The notes under the pieces are model-generated. The model had not been told where the DNA came from. It was given only the letters and a program-made list of their open reading frames with translations, and did not search any database. The position numbers were made by a program, and so were the translations under genes. A stretch of DNA of 64,000 bases from Ornithinibacillus halotolerans. Lineage in GTDB: Bacteria > Bacillota > Bacilli > Bacillales > Amphibacillaceae. This document shows positions 1 to 9,155 of the stretch, piece after piece. The number at the start of each line of letters is the position of its first letter. Position 1 is the stretch's first letter. The stretch is taken from the NCBI RefSeq assembly GCF_014637405.1, contig NZ_BMEY01000015.1, positions 1-64,000 on the forward strand. The letters are read 5' to 3'.

Positions 1-65
1 TTCCGAAAACAAAGTCTCTTGAGAGGCTTATTTTGTCATGCGTAAATTTATAGAAGAGATACAAA

Positions 66-110
66 AAGCTAACAGAGGTGAGCATTTCTTATCTCACCTA
101 CTGTTAGCTT
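66..110 (-). terminator. Intrinsic terminator of the helicase gene
   Basis: A long inverted repeat with arms AAGCTAACAG and CTGTTAGCTT, extended inward by AGGTGAG/CTCACCT, lies just beyond the stop codon at 139. On the minus strand it is followed by a short T-run, so it should end transcription of the SNF2 gene. Seen directly. Confidence 0.8.
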
Positions 111-138
111 GATGGCTATGGGGACAGACCCCTTAATT

Positions 139-3100
139 CTATATGCTTAGTAACTCTCTTACATCATCTTCACTTAAACTAGACAACATCGTCTCGCCCG
201 GTTGGATGACTTTATCAATAAGTTCTCTTTTCTTCTGTTGAAGCTCGTAAATTTTTTCTTCAATCGTTCCTTCGGTAATGAGGCGTATAACTTGAACAAC
301 ATTTTTTTGGCCAAATCGATGGGCTCTACCAGTAGCTTGATCTTCTACTGCTGGATTCCACCATAAATCATACAATATTACCGTATCTGCCCCAGTTAGA
401 TTTAAGCCTGTTCCACCAGCTTTAAGAGAAATGAGAAAGATACTTTTTTCTCCATTATTGAATCTGTCACTCATTTCCACGCGTTCACTTGACGGAGTTT
501 GACCACTAAGATAGAAATAATCAATTCCCTCTTGCTTTAATTTTTGAATAATAATTTCATGCATGCTTGTGAATTGAGAGAAGATTAACATTCGTTTCCC
601 ATTAGCAATCGCATTGTGAACGGTTTCCATTAATAAGTCTAACTTACCCGATTTTCCTTCATAGTTCTCTAAGAATAATGAGGGATGACAACATATTTGT
701 CTTAAACGGGTTAATCCAGCTAAAATCTTCATCCTATTCTTTTGAAAACCACTCTCTTTAATCGATTCAGCTGTCTCTTGTTGTAGTTGCCTTAAATAAG
801 CAACATATAATTCTTTTTGCTCATTTGTTAACTCCGAAATACTAACGGATTCGATCTTGTCTGGTAACTCTTTTAGTACATCTTTCTTTAAACGCCTCAA
901 AATAAATGGTTTCGTAATCGTAGCAATTTTTTCATGGGATAATTGCTTAAACGTTTTTTGATTTGGCATAAGACCTGGTAAGACTACTTGAAAAATAGCC
1001 CACAATTCATCAATCGAATTCTCAATTGGTGTACCACTTAATGCAAAGCGTCTACTTGCTTGTATTTCTCTAATTGCCTTTGAAGTTTTCGTTGCGTAAT
1101 TTTTTATATATTGTGCTTCATCCAAAATTAACGTTTGGAAGGATAAATTACGATATCGTTCAATATCTTGCCTCAATGTCGCATAGGAGGTAACCCACAC
1201 ATCGGAATCAAGTGCTGTAGTGAATTTTTGTTCTCGCTCCCCTGGTGGTCCTGTCATAATACTTACTGTTAAGGAAGGAGTGAACTTTTCCAATTCATTT
1301 TTCCAATTATAAACAACAGATGATGGAACAACAATTAGATGAGGATTGGTGCTTGGTTCTGAAGCTAAGTACGCAATCGTCTGTAATGTTTTTCCAAGTC
1401 CCATATCATCTGCTAGAATTCCTCCTAAATGGTAATTGCTTAGAGATTTAAACCATTGGTATCCTGTCATTTGATAAGAGCGTAAAGAAGCATTTAGAAT
1501 GCTCGGAAGCTCATAATGTTGCTCTTCTGGTTCCTTTAATTGATGCAATAATTGTCTAAAAGCAGGATCATAATTTTTTCTCGTTTCGATTAACTCATCA
1601 ATTTGTGTACCACGGTATATGGGCATTTGAATTTTTCCATCTTGCACATCACCTTTATGAATATCCATATCCTGAAAGAAGTTGCGAATGGAAGTAAACT
1701 CTTCTCCTTCTAATGACAACATTTCTCCACTTTGGAGACGATAATATCGTTTTTTCTCGATAACCGCATCGAGAATCCGATTAATATCCTCTTCGTTTAG
1801 GCCATCCATATCAAATCCAATTTCCAAAAGATTTGTTGAGCCTTCCATCCTTACCGTCGTTCTTGGGATAGGTTCATTTTCTAAAATGAAACTACGCACT
1901 TCAGATGTTAAAAATAATTCTACATATTGATCAAATAAAGGTAACACTTGGTATAGGAATTCATATAATTCATCTTCATCTGCATCTATAAATAATTCCC
2001 TACCATTATAATGGAAGTTTGCGTATTCAATAAGCTGCATAATTTGCTTTTCTTTTTCCACATCACGAATAATGATTACCTCGTGATCCTCTCGCCCACT
2101 AAATGGATCAATGACATGGTCACCATAATGATATTCCAGTTTTCCAATAATAAAATCATCTTTAGCTTCTAAATACAATTTTGCTCGTAACGGCAGTTGG
2201 ACTATTTCTGAGGAAACTTGTTCCGATATTTCTACTTCGCCAACTTTTTTTAGAGAAGGTAACACTTCTGATAAAAAGGCATCTGCTTGTTTCTTAGATA
2301 TAGGAAGCTTCTGATCCACTTTTCCAAACTGGGAAACTAATTCCAAAATAGGAATTTGCTCTTTTAATGGAAAATAGAACACTCCATTATCAAATAATAT
2401 TTCGTAATTCTTAAAGAAGATACTATTCTCTACATCATGCATCGTCAATAGAAGATCGTTTTGCTCATTTTTATTTAATGAAAAATGATATGGTAACTTG
2501 CCCTCTTCAATCATGACATTGGAGAACGATTTGCCAGTTGTTGTTTCAACAGTAAAATCTCTATCGACCAATTTTTCTAGTACTGTTTTTGCTACTAGTG
2601 GTGGAATCGTTAGCGACCGTTTATCATTTACATTTCCACGATAATGATAGACATGATAACCATCATAGATTTTTTCATTCTTTTGGATAGATCCAAGTAT
2701 TTCTAAAATCTCTTTATCTTTTGAGTCTATATAATGGTGGTTCGGAGAATAGGTGAACATTTTTGTAAAAAAATGTTCATTCCCACTTAATACATCTTGC
2801 AAAAATTCATGGATATCTTTGACAACATAATTCCTCGTTACACCAGCTTTTATTTCAATTAATAGATTTTTATCATAGGACCACTTCAACAAATATTCTA
2901 TGTGAAGCTGTAATTTATTTGGCAGGATATCCTCTACGTCCTGCGGTTCACCGATATTACTTAACGCGCGAATAAAGCGATTCGTTAGCTCATAATCAAA
3001 CTTAGAATACATTTCAGTTTGCGGCTCCTCTTTATTCACGATACCGATTAATGTAGCAGCAATATGCTTACAAGATCGATATGTATCAAATGCAGGACAA

Positions 3101-3312
3101 TCACAATACGTATCGACAGATCCTCTATCAAAGTCTTTCATATTTATTTCAACAAAGTAATCCTCACTACCATGAACTGTGGCAGTCCATACTTTGTAAT
3201 TATTATCATAAGTTAAATCACTTACTAATCCATTATTAAAATACTCTAAACCACGTTTATATATTAAAGAAGGGAATAGCTTTTGGACATTAATATCGCT
3301 TAGTTTTTTCAA
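139..3312 (-). CDS. SWIM zinc-finger SNF2/DEAD-box helicase
   Basis: This 1057-residue protein is a bacterial Swi2/Snf2-type DNA translocase. A SWIM zinc finger lies near the N terminus (C70, C72, C81, H83), followed by a long family-specific middle region. The SF2 motor fills the C-terminal 450 residues: Walker A DDMGLGKT near residue 637, DEAQ box near 732, and motif VI GRAHRFGQ near 997. Members of the family are thought to remodel protein-DNA complexes or act in repair; the exact substrate is unknown. It is a single transcription unit with its own terminator. The motor assignment is firm, the cellular role is not. Confidence 0.93.
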   Translation of the reverse strand: MKKLSDINVQKLFPSLIYKRGLEYFNNGLVSDLTYDNNYKVWTATVHGSEDYFVEINMKDFDRGSVDTYCDCPAFDTYRSCKHIAATLIGIVNKEEPQTEMYSKFDYELTNRFIRALSNIGEPQDVEDILPNKLQLHIEYLLKWSYDKNLLIEIKAGVTRNYVVKDIHEFLQDVLSGNEHFFTKMFTYSPNHHYIDSKDKEILEILGSIQKNEKIYDGYHVYHYRGNVNDKRSLTIPPLVAKTVLEKLVDRDFTVETTTGKSFSNVMIEEGKLPYHFSLNKNEQNDLLLTMHDVENSIFFKNYEILFDNGVFYFPLKEQIPILELVSQFGKVDQKLPISKKQADAFLSEVLPSLKKVGEVEISEQVSSEIVQLPLRAKLYLEAKDDFIIGKLEYHYGDHVIDPFSGREDHEVIIIRDVEKEKQIMQLIEYANFHYNGRELFIDADEDELYEFLYQVLPLFDQYVELFLTSEVRSFILENEPIPRTTVRMEGSTNLLEIGFDMDGLNEEDINRILDAVIEKKRYYRLQSGEMLSLEGEEFTSIRNFFQDMDIHKGDVQDGKIQMPIYRGTQIDELIETRKNYDPAFRQLLHQLKEPEEQHYELPSILNASLRSYQMTGYQWFKSLSNYHLGGILADDMGLGKTLQTIAYLASEPSTNPHLIVVPSSVVYNWKNELEKFTPSLTVSIMTGPPGEREQKFTTALDSDVWVTSYATLRQDIERYRNLSFQTLILDEAQYIKNYATKTSKAIREIQASRRFALSGTPIENSIDELWAIFQVVLPGLMPNQKTFKQLSHEKIATITKPFILRRLKKDVLKELPDKIESVSISELTNEQKELYVAYLRQLQQETAESIKESGFQKNRMKILAGLTRLRQICCHPSLFLENYEGKSGKLDLLMETVHNAIANGKRMLIFSQFTSMHEIIIQKLKQEGIDYFYLSGQTPSSERVEMSDRFNNGEKSIFLISLKAGGTGLNLTGADTVILYDLWWNPAVEDQATGRAHRFGQKNVVQVIRLITEGTIEEKIYELQQKKRELIDKVIQPGETMLSSLSEDDVRELLSI

Positions 3313-3474
3313 AATCTATTAACCTGCCTTTTAGTACAATGCTATATATTCATTGTATAGGAGTTTGCAATAAAATTAAAACGATTCTATTTATTAATAG
3401 GATTGGATAAAAATTGATAGATTATACCTAATAATATGTATTAAAAATAAGGCTACTTTAGCTTAACCAATTTT

Positions 3475-3600
3475 CGGCTGAGATATTCTCCTCAGTGCAT
3501 ATAACTAGCCCCTCCGGAAACAGTCCCCGCACGCAGAAGCGATCTTCTTTTCCAAGGAGTCTCCGTATATTTCTGGGGCAGTGTAATGCACAATCGTTCC
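3475..3600. repeat. Degenerate copy of a dispersed palindromic element
   Basis: The 320-base gap between the helicase and the MFS gene holds no ORF of interest. Its right part reads GGAGTCTCCGTATAT followed by CTGGGGCAGTG. This resembles the right end of the better preserved element at 41808-41925 (GGAGTCTACGTGTATT). A CCCC/GGGG inverted pair spans the block. I read it as a decayed member of the same dispersed family. The similarity is partial. Confidence 0.45.
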
Positions 3601-3632
3601 TGATTGTTTATAATTTCATTTATAAAAATCTT

Positions 3633-4838
3633 TTACACGCCTTTTTCTCTATGTAACTTTTTAGCCCTTATAACTAACATAATGTAAATACACATGGATA
3701 CGAATATGGAGCCTGCACTGACTGCGTAGATTGTTCCGTAATTAAAAAGATAGGCGATTTGTCCGAATGTTAATGCTCCAAATCCTATTCCTAAATCAAA
3801 GAAAGAAAAGAAAGTTGCATTTGCCATTCCTTTTCTGTTCGTCGCTGCTTTTTCAACTGCCCAAGCTTGTAATGCTGGTTGTACTGTTCCAAATCCAAAC
3901 CCGTATAGTCCAGCAGCAATTAATAATATAAAAGAGCTGGGTAACCAGGCTAGTAGAATCATAGCTATTAGAATAAGCATCGTTCCTGGCAAGAAGACAT
4001 ATAGATGCCCTTTCTTATCATAAACCTTTCCTGCAAATGTTCGTGAAATAAAAAGAAAAGCGGCATATACGAGAAAATAGGCCTCAATTCCAGCTACACT
4101 TCTTTCTATCGCATGCAAAGGTAAAAAAGTCGCAATTCCACCAAATGTAAATGTAATAAATAACATAAGAATAGAAGGCTGTATTGCAGTTTTTTCAAAT
4201 ATATCAAAGCGAGGTGTATGTGCTTTATCCGGAATCTCCTCTACCCTTTTATACTTTACTCGTGATGAAAGTATAAGTGCAATTAAACCGAAAGCAGCAC
4301 AAAGTAGAAATAATGTTGTAAAGGAGATTTTTCCAACTAACGCTAGGCCAAGACCTGGTCCAAAGGCTAGTGCAATATTCCCAGACAAACCAAAGTACCC
4401 AAGTCCTTCTCCTCTTCTACTAGCTGGAATAATATCCGTTGCGATTGTGCCGGTTGCTGTTGTAGATAACCCCCACCCAATTCCTTGAACAACCCTCATC
4501 ATTAAGAGAAAAGCAATACTTGTAATAAAGGCAAAAGAGCCTATCGATAATACGAAAATTGCCAGACCAACCATATAAACAAATGCACGGCCTTTCGTTT
4601 CTAATGCATGACCTGCATATGGTCTAAAGATTAAAGCAGAGAAAGTAAAAATACCAACAATAACTCCAATTAATTGATCACTTCCTCCTAACTCTTTCAC
4701 GAATAAAGGAAGTGTTGGTAATGTCATTTGAAAACCAAAAAAGATAAAAAAATTAGCCAGACATATTAGTATAAAGTCTCGCGTCCAAATTTTTTCATGT
4801 CCCTGTTTTTCTTGTTCTACCTTAAGTTGTGCCTCCAT
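3633..4838 (-). CDS. MFS transporter
   Basis: A 401-residue hydrophobic protein with about 12 predicted membrane segments and the pattern of a major facilitator drug or metabolite exporter. The loop after TM2 contains RPYAGHALETKGR, equivalent to MFS motif A, and an acidic-basic central loop near residue 195 separates the two six-helix halves. It probably sits in the cytoplasmic membrane as a proton-coupled exporter; the substrate cannot be told. It is monocistronic, and the gap upstream holds a tandem-repeat array. Confidence 0.88.
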   Translation of the reverse strand: MEAQLKVEQEKQGHEKIWTRDFILICLANFFIFFGFQMTLPTLPLFVKELGGSDQLIGVIVGIFTFSALIFRPYAGHALETKGRAFVYMVGLAIFVLSIGSFAFITSIAFLLMMRVVQGIGWGLSTTATGTIATDIIPASRRGEGLGYFGLSGNIALAFGPGLGLALVGKISFTTLFLLCAAFGLIALILSSRVKYKRVEEIPDKAHTPRFDIFEKTAIQPSILMLFITFTFGGIATFLPLHAIERSVAGIEAYFLVYAAFLFISRTFAGKVYDKKGHLYVFLPGTMLILIAMILLAWLPSSFILLIAAGLYGFGFGTVQPALQAWAVEKAATNRKGMANATFFSFFDLGIGFGALTFGQIAYLFNYGTIYAVSAGSIFVSMCIYIMLVIRAKKLHREKGV

Positions 4839-5046
4839 TCATATCCCCCATCCTTCGATACTCGAAATATATTATACAGGAGTATGAAGCGAAATGGAAT
4901 GGGATATAAGCTATAATTCTGAAATTTTGAAACATAGAGTTAAAACAGCTTTTCCCATTTTTAATTAAGGAAGAAAAGAATTTTTATTTACTGAAACATA
5001 CGGCCGGTATCTCCAGTATTGGAACGACATCGGGTGAGAATTTGGG

Positions 5047-5525
5047 CAATCGGCCGAACGTACGGCTAATCTGCCAAAGTTCTGGTTAATCGACCATAAT
5101 TCTGGTTAATCGACCGAAATCACAGTTAATCTGCCAATATTCATGGTAATCGACCGAAAGTAACAGCTAATCTGCCAAACCCACGTGTAATCGACCAAAC
5201 TTCAGGATAATCTGCCAAACCCACGTGTAATCGCCCGAACTTCAGGATAATCTGCCAAACCCACGCGTAATCGACCAAACTTCAGGATAATCTGCCAAAC
5301 CCACGTGTAATCGACCAAACTTCAGGATAATCTGCCAAACCAGCGTGTAATCGCCCGAACTTCAGGATAATCTGCCAAACCCACGTGCAATCGCCCGAAC
5401 TTCAGGATAATCTGCCAAACCAGCGTGTAATCGCCCGAACTTCAGGATTATCTGCCAAACCCACGTGCAATCGCCCGAACTTCAGGATAATCTGCCAAAC
5501 CACCGTGTAATCGCCCGAACGTTAA
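5047..5525. repeat. Tandem array, 20-bp half-units in 40-bp units
   Basis: The 757-base gap between the MFS start and the sodC stop is mostly one array. The 20-bp unit is close to TAATCKRCCRAAC plus seven variable bases. Two variants alternate, one with CTGCCAAAC and CACGTG, the other with CGACC/CGCCC and TTCAGGA, giving a 40-bp higher-order repeat. About 23 half-units are present; the last eight to nine 40-mers are nearly identical and the left end is degenerate. No unique spacers occur, so it is not CRISPR. A short plus-strand ORF here is a repeat artefact. Confidence 0.92.
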
Positions 5526-5595
5526 GTACTACATGTTCTTCTTCAAAAGGAGTTCCCTTGCCTTTTTCATCGAAATACCTTCTATATATCCGTCT

Positions 5596-6192
5596 CTATT
5601 CTGCTATCACGCCACAGGCTATTCGTTCACCAGAATCACCTGCAGGCTGGGATTTGTAATCATCTGCTTTGGAATGGATCATAAGTGATGTTCCACCTTC
5701 TTTAAGCAAGGAATTATCTTTTCCTTTTTCCAACGTTACCATTTCAGCTAGAACATTTGTCGAGACTGTTCCATCTTGCTTGACCTCTATATTAGGAAGA
5801 TCCCCTGCATGTGGTCCTTCTGGATGGTCGAACCCATGTTTTGCTCCAGTTGGATTAAAATGACCACCTGCCGATTCAAAGCTCGGCGCCTCACATACAC
5901 CATTTTCATGAATATGAAAACCATGGACACCTGGCGTTAGGTTAGAGGCATTTAATTGAATATTTACACCCTTGTTTGTCTGCTCCAGCTTAGCTTCACC
6001 AACTGTTTCTCCTTTTGTATTTATCATTGTTACTAATAAGGAATTGCTACCTTCATTCAATGTCCCAGACACTTCAACACTCGGGTTTTCTTCTTCATTA
6101 ACCATGTGTTTCTTATCATTAGCCTCCATCACACCATATACGACAAGTACAATCGCCCAAGTAAGTAGGACAATATACCACACTTTTTTCAT
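5596..6192 (-). CDS. sodC: Superoxide dismutase, Cu/Zn family (YojM-like)
   Basis: A 198-residue extracytoplasmic SodC-type protein that converts superoxide to oxygen and peroxide. Residues 1-22 form an N-terminal membrane anchor or signal without a lipobox Cys. The Cu/Zn domain follows, with H93 and H95 in HGFHIHENG, bridging H111 in GGHFNP, zinc ligands H119, H128 and D131, and H173 in MIHSKADD. C100 and C193 can form the conserved disulfide. The Bacillus subtilis YojM relative is known to have lost copper ligands; here the full set appears to be kept, so activity is plausible. It is monocistronic, with a repeat array just downstream. Confidence 0.93.
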   Translation of the reverse strand: MKKVWYIVLLTWAIVLVVYGVMEANDKKHMVNEEENPSVEVSGTLNEGSNSLLVTMINTKGETVGEAKLEQTNKGVNIQLNASNLTPGVHGFHIHENGVCEAPSFESAGGHFNPTGAKHGFDHPEGPHAGDLPNIEVKQDGTVSTNVLAEMVTLEKGKDNSLLKEGGTSLMIHSKADDYKSQPAGDSGERIACGVIAE

Positions 6193-6289
6193 GCCAATCC
6201 CTCCAGAATAGTATAGTAATCTTTTACAGTGTTTACATGAATGAGGGAAAATAAACCTATTACTACCTCTTCAGAAGGGGCGAGTTACA

Positions 6290-6323
6290 TAAAAAAATAG
6301 CAGAGGAATCGTCCCCTGCTATT
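6290..6323 (-). terminator. Terminator of the doxX-like gene
   Basis: AATAGCAGAGGA and TCCCCTGCTATT form a stem with an ATCG loop just after the stop at 6341. On the minus strand it is followed by a run of seven T. Confidence 0.85.
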
Positions 6324-6340
6324 CGGTAGAAATCTGTCTA

Positions 6341-6847
6341 TTAAGCTACAGCCACTTTTTTAGTTTGCTTACGAGTTGTCTTATTGTTTTTGATAAAAGG
6401 AATAACCCATCTATCTAATCCATAACGGCCTGCATTAGCTCCAGCAACTACTAAGAATACTGTTAATAGTACCATTTGTGCGTTTGTGCTTACAGTTCCA
6501 CTGAATAAGAATGCAAAATTCATTGTCATTCCCATTAGTGCAGCAAAGTTAGTGAAAATACCTAAGATTAAAGCAGCACCTACTAAGAATTCTCCCCACA
6601 TAACCATGAAGCTGAAAAGTTCTGCGTTTGGAAGTGCAACAGCTTCTAGAAATGAAGCCCACCAGCCTTGTACTGCTGGATGATCGCCACCTGAATTGGC
6701 AATCGCGCCTTGAATAAATCCACTTGCATCGAATCCACCACCAGTAATTTTACCAAACCCTGCTGTAAGCCAAGCATAACCAATATAAACTCTAATAAAA
6801 ACTAAGATACCTGCAACTACTTTATTTTCACGAATGAAATTCAACAT
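6341..6847 (-). CDS. DoxX family membrane protein
   Basis: A 168-residue protein with four predicted membrane helices and the DoxX pattern: an early R-x-Y-x-G-Y-x-W helix near residue 20, then GGxFxxSGF. DoxX proteins are small inner-membrane proteins linked to redox balance and thiol stress, sometimes as subunits of oxidoreductase complexes. An AAGGAGATG ribosome site precedes the ATG. A good promoter and a Rex/Fnr-like palindrome lie upstream, which fits redox control. The specific partner is unknown. Confidence 0.88.
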   Translation of the reverse strand: MLNFIRENKVVAGILVFIRVYIGYAWLTAGFGKITGGGFDASGFIQGAIANSGGDHPAVQGWWASFLEAVALPNAELFSFMVMWGEFLVGAALILGIFTNFAALMGMTMNFAFLFSGTVSTNAQMVLLTVFLVVAGANAGRYGLDRWVIPFIKNNKTTRKQTKKVAVA

Positions 6848-6929
6848 ATGAATCCATCTCCTTAAATTTTAGTTTTGTTTGTTCACTATTTCACATTTAA
6901 TTGTAAGTGTGTTTCCTTATTACACTTTG

Positions 6930-6958
6930 ATAATAGCATGTATTTTTTATCATGTAAA
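6930..6958 (-). promoter_or_regulatory. Sigma-A promoter of the doxX-like gene
   Basis: On the minus strand TTTACA (6953-6958) and TATTAT (6930-6935) are separated by 17 bases, about 85 bases before the doxX-like start codon. Seen directly; use is inferred. Confidence 0.65.
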
Positions 6959-6965
6959 TAGTAAT

Positions 6966-6983
6966 TTGTGATATATTTCACAA
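6966..6983. promoter_or_regulatory. Rex- or Fnr-type palindrome
   Basis: TTGTGA-TATATT-TCACAA is a perfect 6+6 inverted repeat. It fits both the Firmicute Rex operator (TTGTGA-N6-TCACAA) and the Bacillus Fnr box (TGTGA-N6-TCACA). It lies directly upstream of the -35 box of the doxX-like gene and about 75 bases before the -35 box of the divergent ABC operon. Confidence 0.7.
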
Positions 6984-7056
6984 TATATGTTACAGAAATA
7001 TGAACGGGATTTAATGAAACGTTTTCATTCTTTACAATTGATCTCAACATAACCTG

Positions 7057-7112
7057 TTGACAAATAATTCGGCTCACAGTTATACTGTGCATATAGATAT
7101 ATACAGTATAAC
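7057..7112 (+). promoter_or_regulatory. Promoter and GntR/YtrA-type operator of the ABC operon
   Basis: TTGACA (7057-7062) and TATACT (7081-7086) are 18 bases apart. A perfect 10-base inverted repeat, GTTATACTGT (7079-7088) and ACAGTATAAC (7103-7112), covers the -10 box and the expected start of transcription. Because the second gene of the operon encodes a YtrA-type GntR repressor, this is the likely autoregulatory site. Confidence 0.78.
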
Positions 7113-7137
7113 AGTTTGATTAAAAGGTGGTATATAA

Positions 7138-7863
7138 ATGCAAAAAGACTTGAAACTCGCTTTTCAACTATTAATACCTGAACTTAGAATTTCATGGTTC
7201 AACTTCATCTTATTATTTCTCTATTATTCATTATTCACCTATTTATTTCACACTGGTCTGGAAGCACAACAAACAAGATTTGAGAACTTAGATATATTTT
7301 TCTTTCTTCTATTCATTTTTGGACCGATCAGCTTTAGAGCAAAAGTATTACAAAACAAAAAAATTGGAGATATTACTTGGGCATCCCCTACTAATGCCAT
7401 GAAGTTACACTTACCTATTCCCAAGAAAATTATTGTTCTTAAAGAAATGATTTTTTACATGTTAAGTTCAATTCCTTACCAACTTTATATGTTCACTATC
7501 TTGTACCTTACGAGTCCAGAGGTTAAGAATATCTTTAGCATTGATACCTATCTTGCTTTTGCAATAATATGGATTTCATTCGGACTGTATGCAGGTTTTT
7601 GTGCAATTCCAGTATATACAGGGATACGTGCGAAATATAGCGCAATGGCTCATATATTGTCCTATTTGTTACTTGCTGCTATTGTAGTGCTCATTCTTGT
7701 CTTTCCATTCACCTTTACGTATGGAATCGTAGAATGGACAGCTATTATAGCAATGAAATGGCCACTTCTAACAGCGTGCCTTTCACTTATTGCAGCAATT
7801 ATCGGAGTTTCCTATTGGAAAAATAAATCGATCTCTTATCTAAAGAAAATCGATTTCCTTTAA
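7138..7863 (+). CDS. ABC-2-like membrane protein, first gene of YtrA-type operon
   Basis: A 241-residue integral membrane protein with about six predicted helices and no recognisable soluble domain. It resembles the permease-like proteins of YtrABCDEF-type operons and ABC-2 exporters. It probably pairs with one of the two ATPases encoded downstream. An AAAAGGTGG ribosome site precedes the ATG. The gene is separated by 17 bases from the GntR gene. No substrate can be assigned. Confidence 0.7.
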   Translation: MQKDLKLAFQLLIPELRISWFNFILLFLYYSLFTYLFHTGLEAQQTRFENLDIFFFLLFIFGPISFRAKVLQNKKIGDITWASPTNAMKLHLPIPKKIIVLKEMIFYMLSSIPYQLYMFTILYLTSPEVKNIFSIDTYLAFAIIWISFGLYAGFCAIPVYTGIRAKYSAMAHILSYLLLAAIVVLILVFPFTFTYGIVEWTAIIAMKWPLLTACLSLIAAIIGVSYWKNKSISYLKKIDFL

Positions 7864-7880
7864 TAGAAAGGAGTGTTGAA

Positions 7881-8273
7881 ATGGAACTACCAATACGGAT
7901 ATCTAAAGATTCGAGAGAGCCCATCTACCATCAAATTGTCAACCAATTTAAAGCGTTAATAGCTGGTGGTCACCTCTCTGCAGGAGCACCACTCCCTTCT
8001 ATAAGAGCCTTATCAAAGGATTTGGAGATTAGTATTATTACAACAAGAAGAGCATACCAAGATTTAGAATTACAAGGCTTTATTAAGACACTCCAAGGAA
8101 AAGGTACGTTTGTTGCAGAGATTGCAGAGGATTTAAAGGAGGAGGTCAAGGTGACATCTGTCCATAACATAATTGAAAATGCAGTAGATACGGCACTTAG
8201 CTATGATTATAATCTTTCCCAAGTAAAAGAAATCTTCCTTACCATATTAAAAGACAAAGAGAAAGGAGAATAA
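7881..8273 (+). CDS. GntR family regulator, YtrA subfamily
   Basis: A 130-residue repressor. Residues 10-78 form the GntR winged helix (SREPIYHQIVNQFKALIAGG, then LPSIRALSKDLEIS as the recognition helix region). A short C-terminal dimerisation tail of about 50 residues marks the YtrA subfamily, which lacks the large effector domain of FadR or HutC types. Such regulators usually sit in, and repress, an ABC transporter operon induced by cell-wall stress or antibiotics. The palindrome over the operon promoter is the obvious target. An AGAAAGGAG ribosome site is present. Confidence 0.9.
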   Translation: MELPIRISKDSREPIYHQIVNQFKALIAGGHLSAGAPLPSIRALSKDLEISIITTRRAYQDLELQGFIKTLQGKGTFVAEIAEDLKEEVKVTSVHNIIENAVDTALSYDYNLSQVKEIFLTILKDKEKGE

Positions 8274-8277
8274 CCCA

Positions 8278-9138
8278 ATGAATTCCCTATTATATATTGA
8301 GCATCTTGAGAAGCGTATCGATGAATTTCATCTCGGTCCAATTAATTTAGAAATTGAACCTGGAACAATCACTGCTCTTGTTGGAAATAATGGTTCTGGT
8401 AAGAGTACATTTCTAAAGTTGATTATGAATCTAGCTAAACCCGAGAAAGGAAATATAAAAGTAAATAACATCTTTACGCACGGTGAAAATGAAGACTGGA
8501 AAAATTCTGTTGCCTATCTTCCCCAGACGGTTCTAGGTTGGGATGCTTTTACTGGCAATACGTTAAAAGAACTAATTAAAGCCCTTTACCCAAATTGGGA
8601 TGAGGAATTATTTCTCAAGATGGTCAATCTATTTGAGATTCCACTAAATAAAAAGTTTAGTAAGCTTTCACAAGGTGTTCAACAAAAGTTAAACCTTGCC
8701 CTTACACTTCCTAGAAATGCACCTTTATTACTTTTAGATGAACCAACATACTTTATGGATATTCCATCGAAAAAAATATTAATGGACTTAATCGTTGATT
8801 GGATGGAGCCTGGAGACCGTTCTATCATCATTGCAAGTCATCAAATTGACGATATTAGGAAACTTTCTGATTACTTATTCGTACTACATAACGGGAAATT
8901 TTTAGGTCACTTCGAAAAAGAAGAGTTAATCGAAAATTATGCCCGTTATTGGATTACTAGTTCCTTAGAAGATGCAACTATTCCAGGTGTAGTGTTACAA
9001 GAAGGGAATGTTATTATTTCCAATCGTATAAGTGAAACGGAAAATTATCTTGAAAGTCAAAACATCAAATGGAATAAACGCAACACATTGGAATTAGATG
9101 ATATTATTACACTTTTATTAACTCAAAATAAACAATAA
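8278..9138 (+). CDS. ABC transporter ATP-binding protein (YtrB-like)
   Basis: A 286-residue nucleotide-binding subunit. Walker A is GNNGSGKST near residue 36. The signature is the degenerate KLSQGVQQ near residue 133, followed by Walker B LLLLDEPTYFMD and the H-loop SHQ. The C-terminal 80 residues are a family-specific extension. It starts four bases after the GntR stop, so the two genes are translationally linked. Together with the first-gene membrane protein it probably forms one exporter of the operon. Confidence 0.88.
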   Translation: MNSLLYIEHLEKRIDEFHLGPINLEIEPGTITALVGNNGSGKSTFLKLIMNLAKPEKGNIKVNNIFTHGENEDWKNSVAYLPQTVLGWDAFTGNTLKELIKALYPNWDEELFLKMVNLFEIPLNKKFSKLSQGVQQKLNLALTLPRNAPLLLLDEPTYFMDIPSKKILMDLIVDWMEPGDRSIIIASHQIDDIRKLSDYLFVLHNGKFLGHFEKEELIENYARYWITSSLEDATIPGVVLQEGNVIISNRISETENYLESQNIKWNKRNTLELDDIITLLLTQNKQ

Positions 9139-9155
9139 ATAGGAGGAATACAGTC

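Noticed and set aside
119-132. GGGGACAGACCCC near the left edge, with a similar GGGGACAGTCC at 19809
   Set aside because: A short motif seen twice; too little to call a site or a repeat family from this window.
5047-5525. CRISPR array
   Set aside because: The units are contiguous 20-bp repeats without unique spacers of constant length, and no cas genes are near.
5465-5659. Plus-strand ORF across the sodC 3' end
   Set aside because: Half lies in the tandem array and half is antisense to sodC.
6886-7092. 68-codon minus-strand ORF upstream of the doxX-like gene
   Set aside because: It covers the promoter and the Rex/Fnr palindrome and lacks a ribosome site and any domain.
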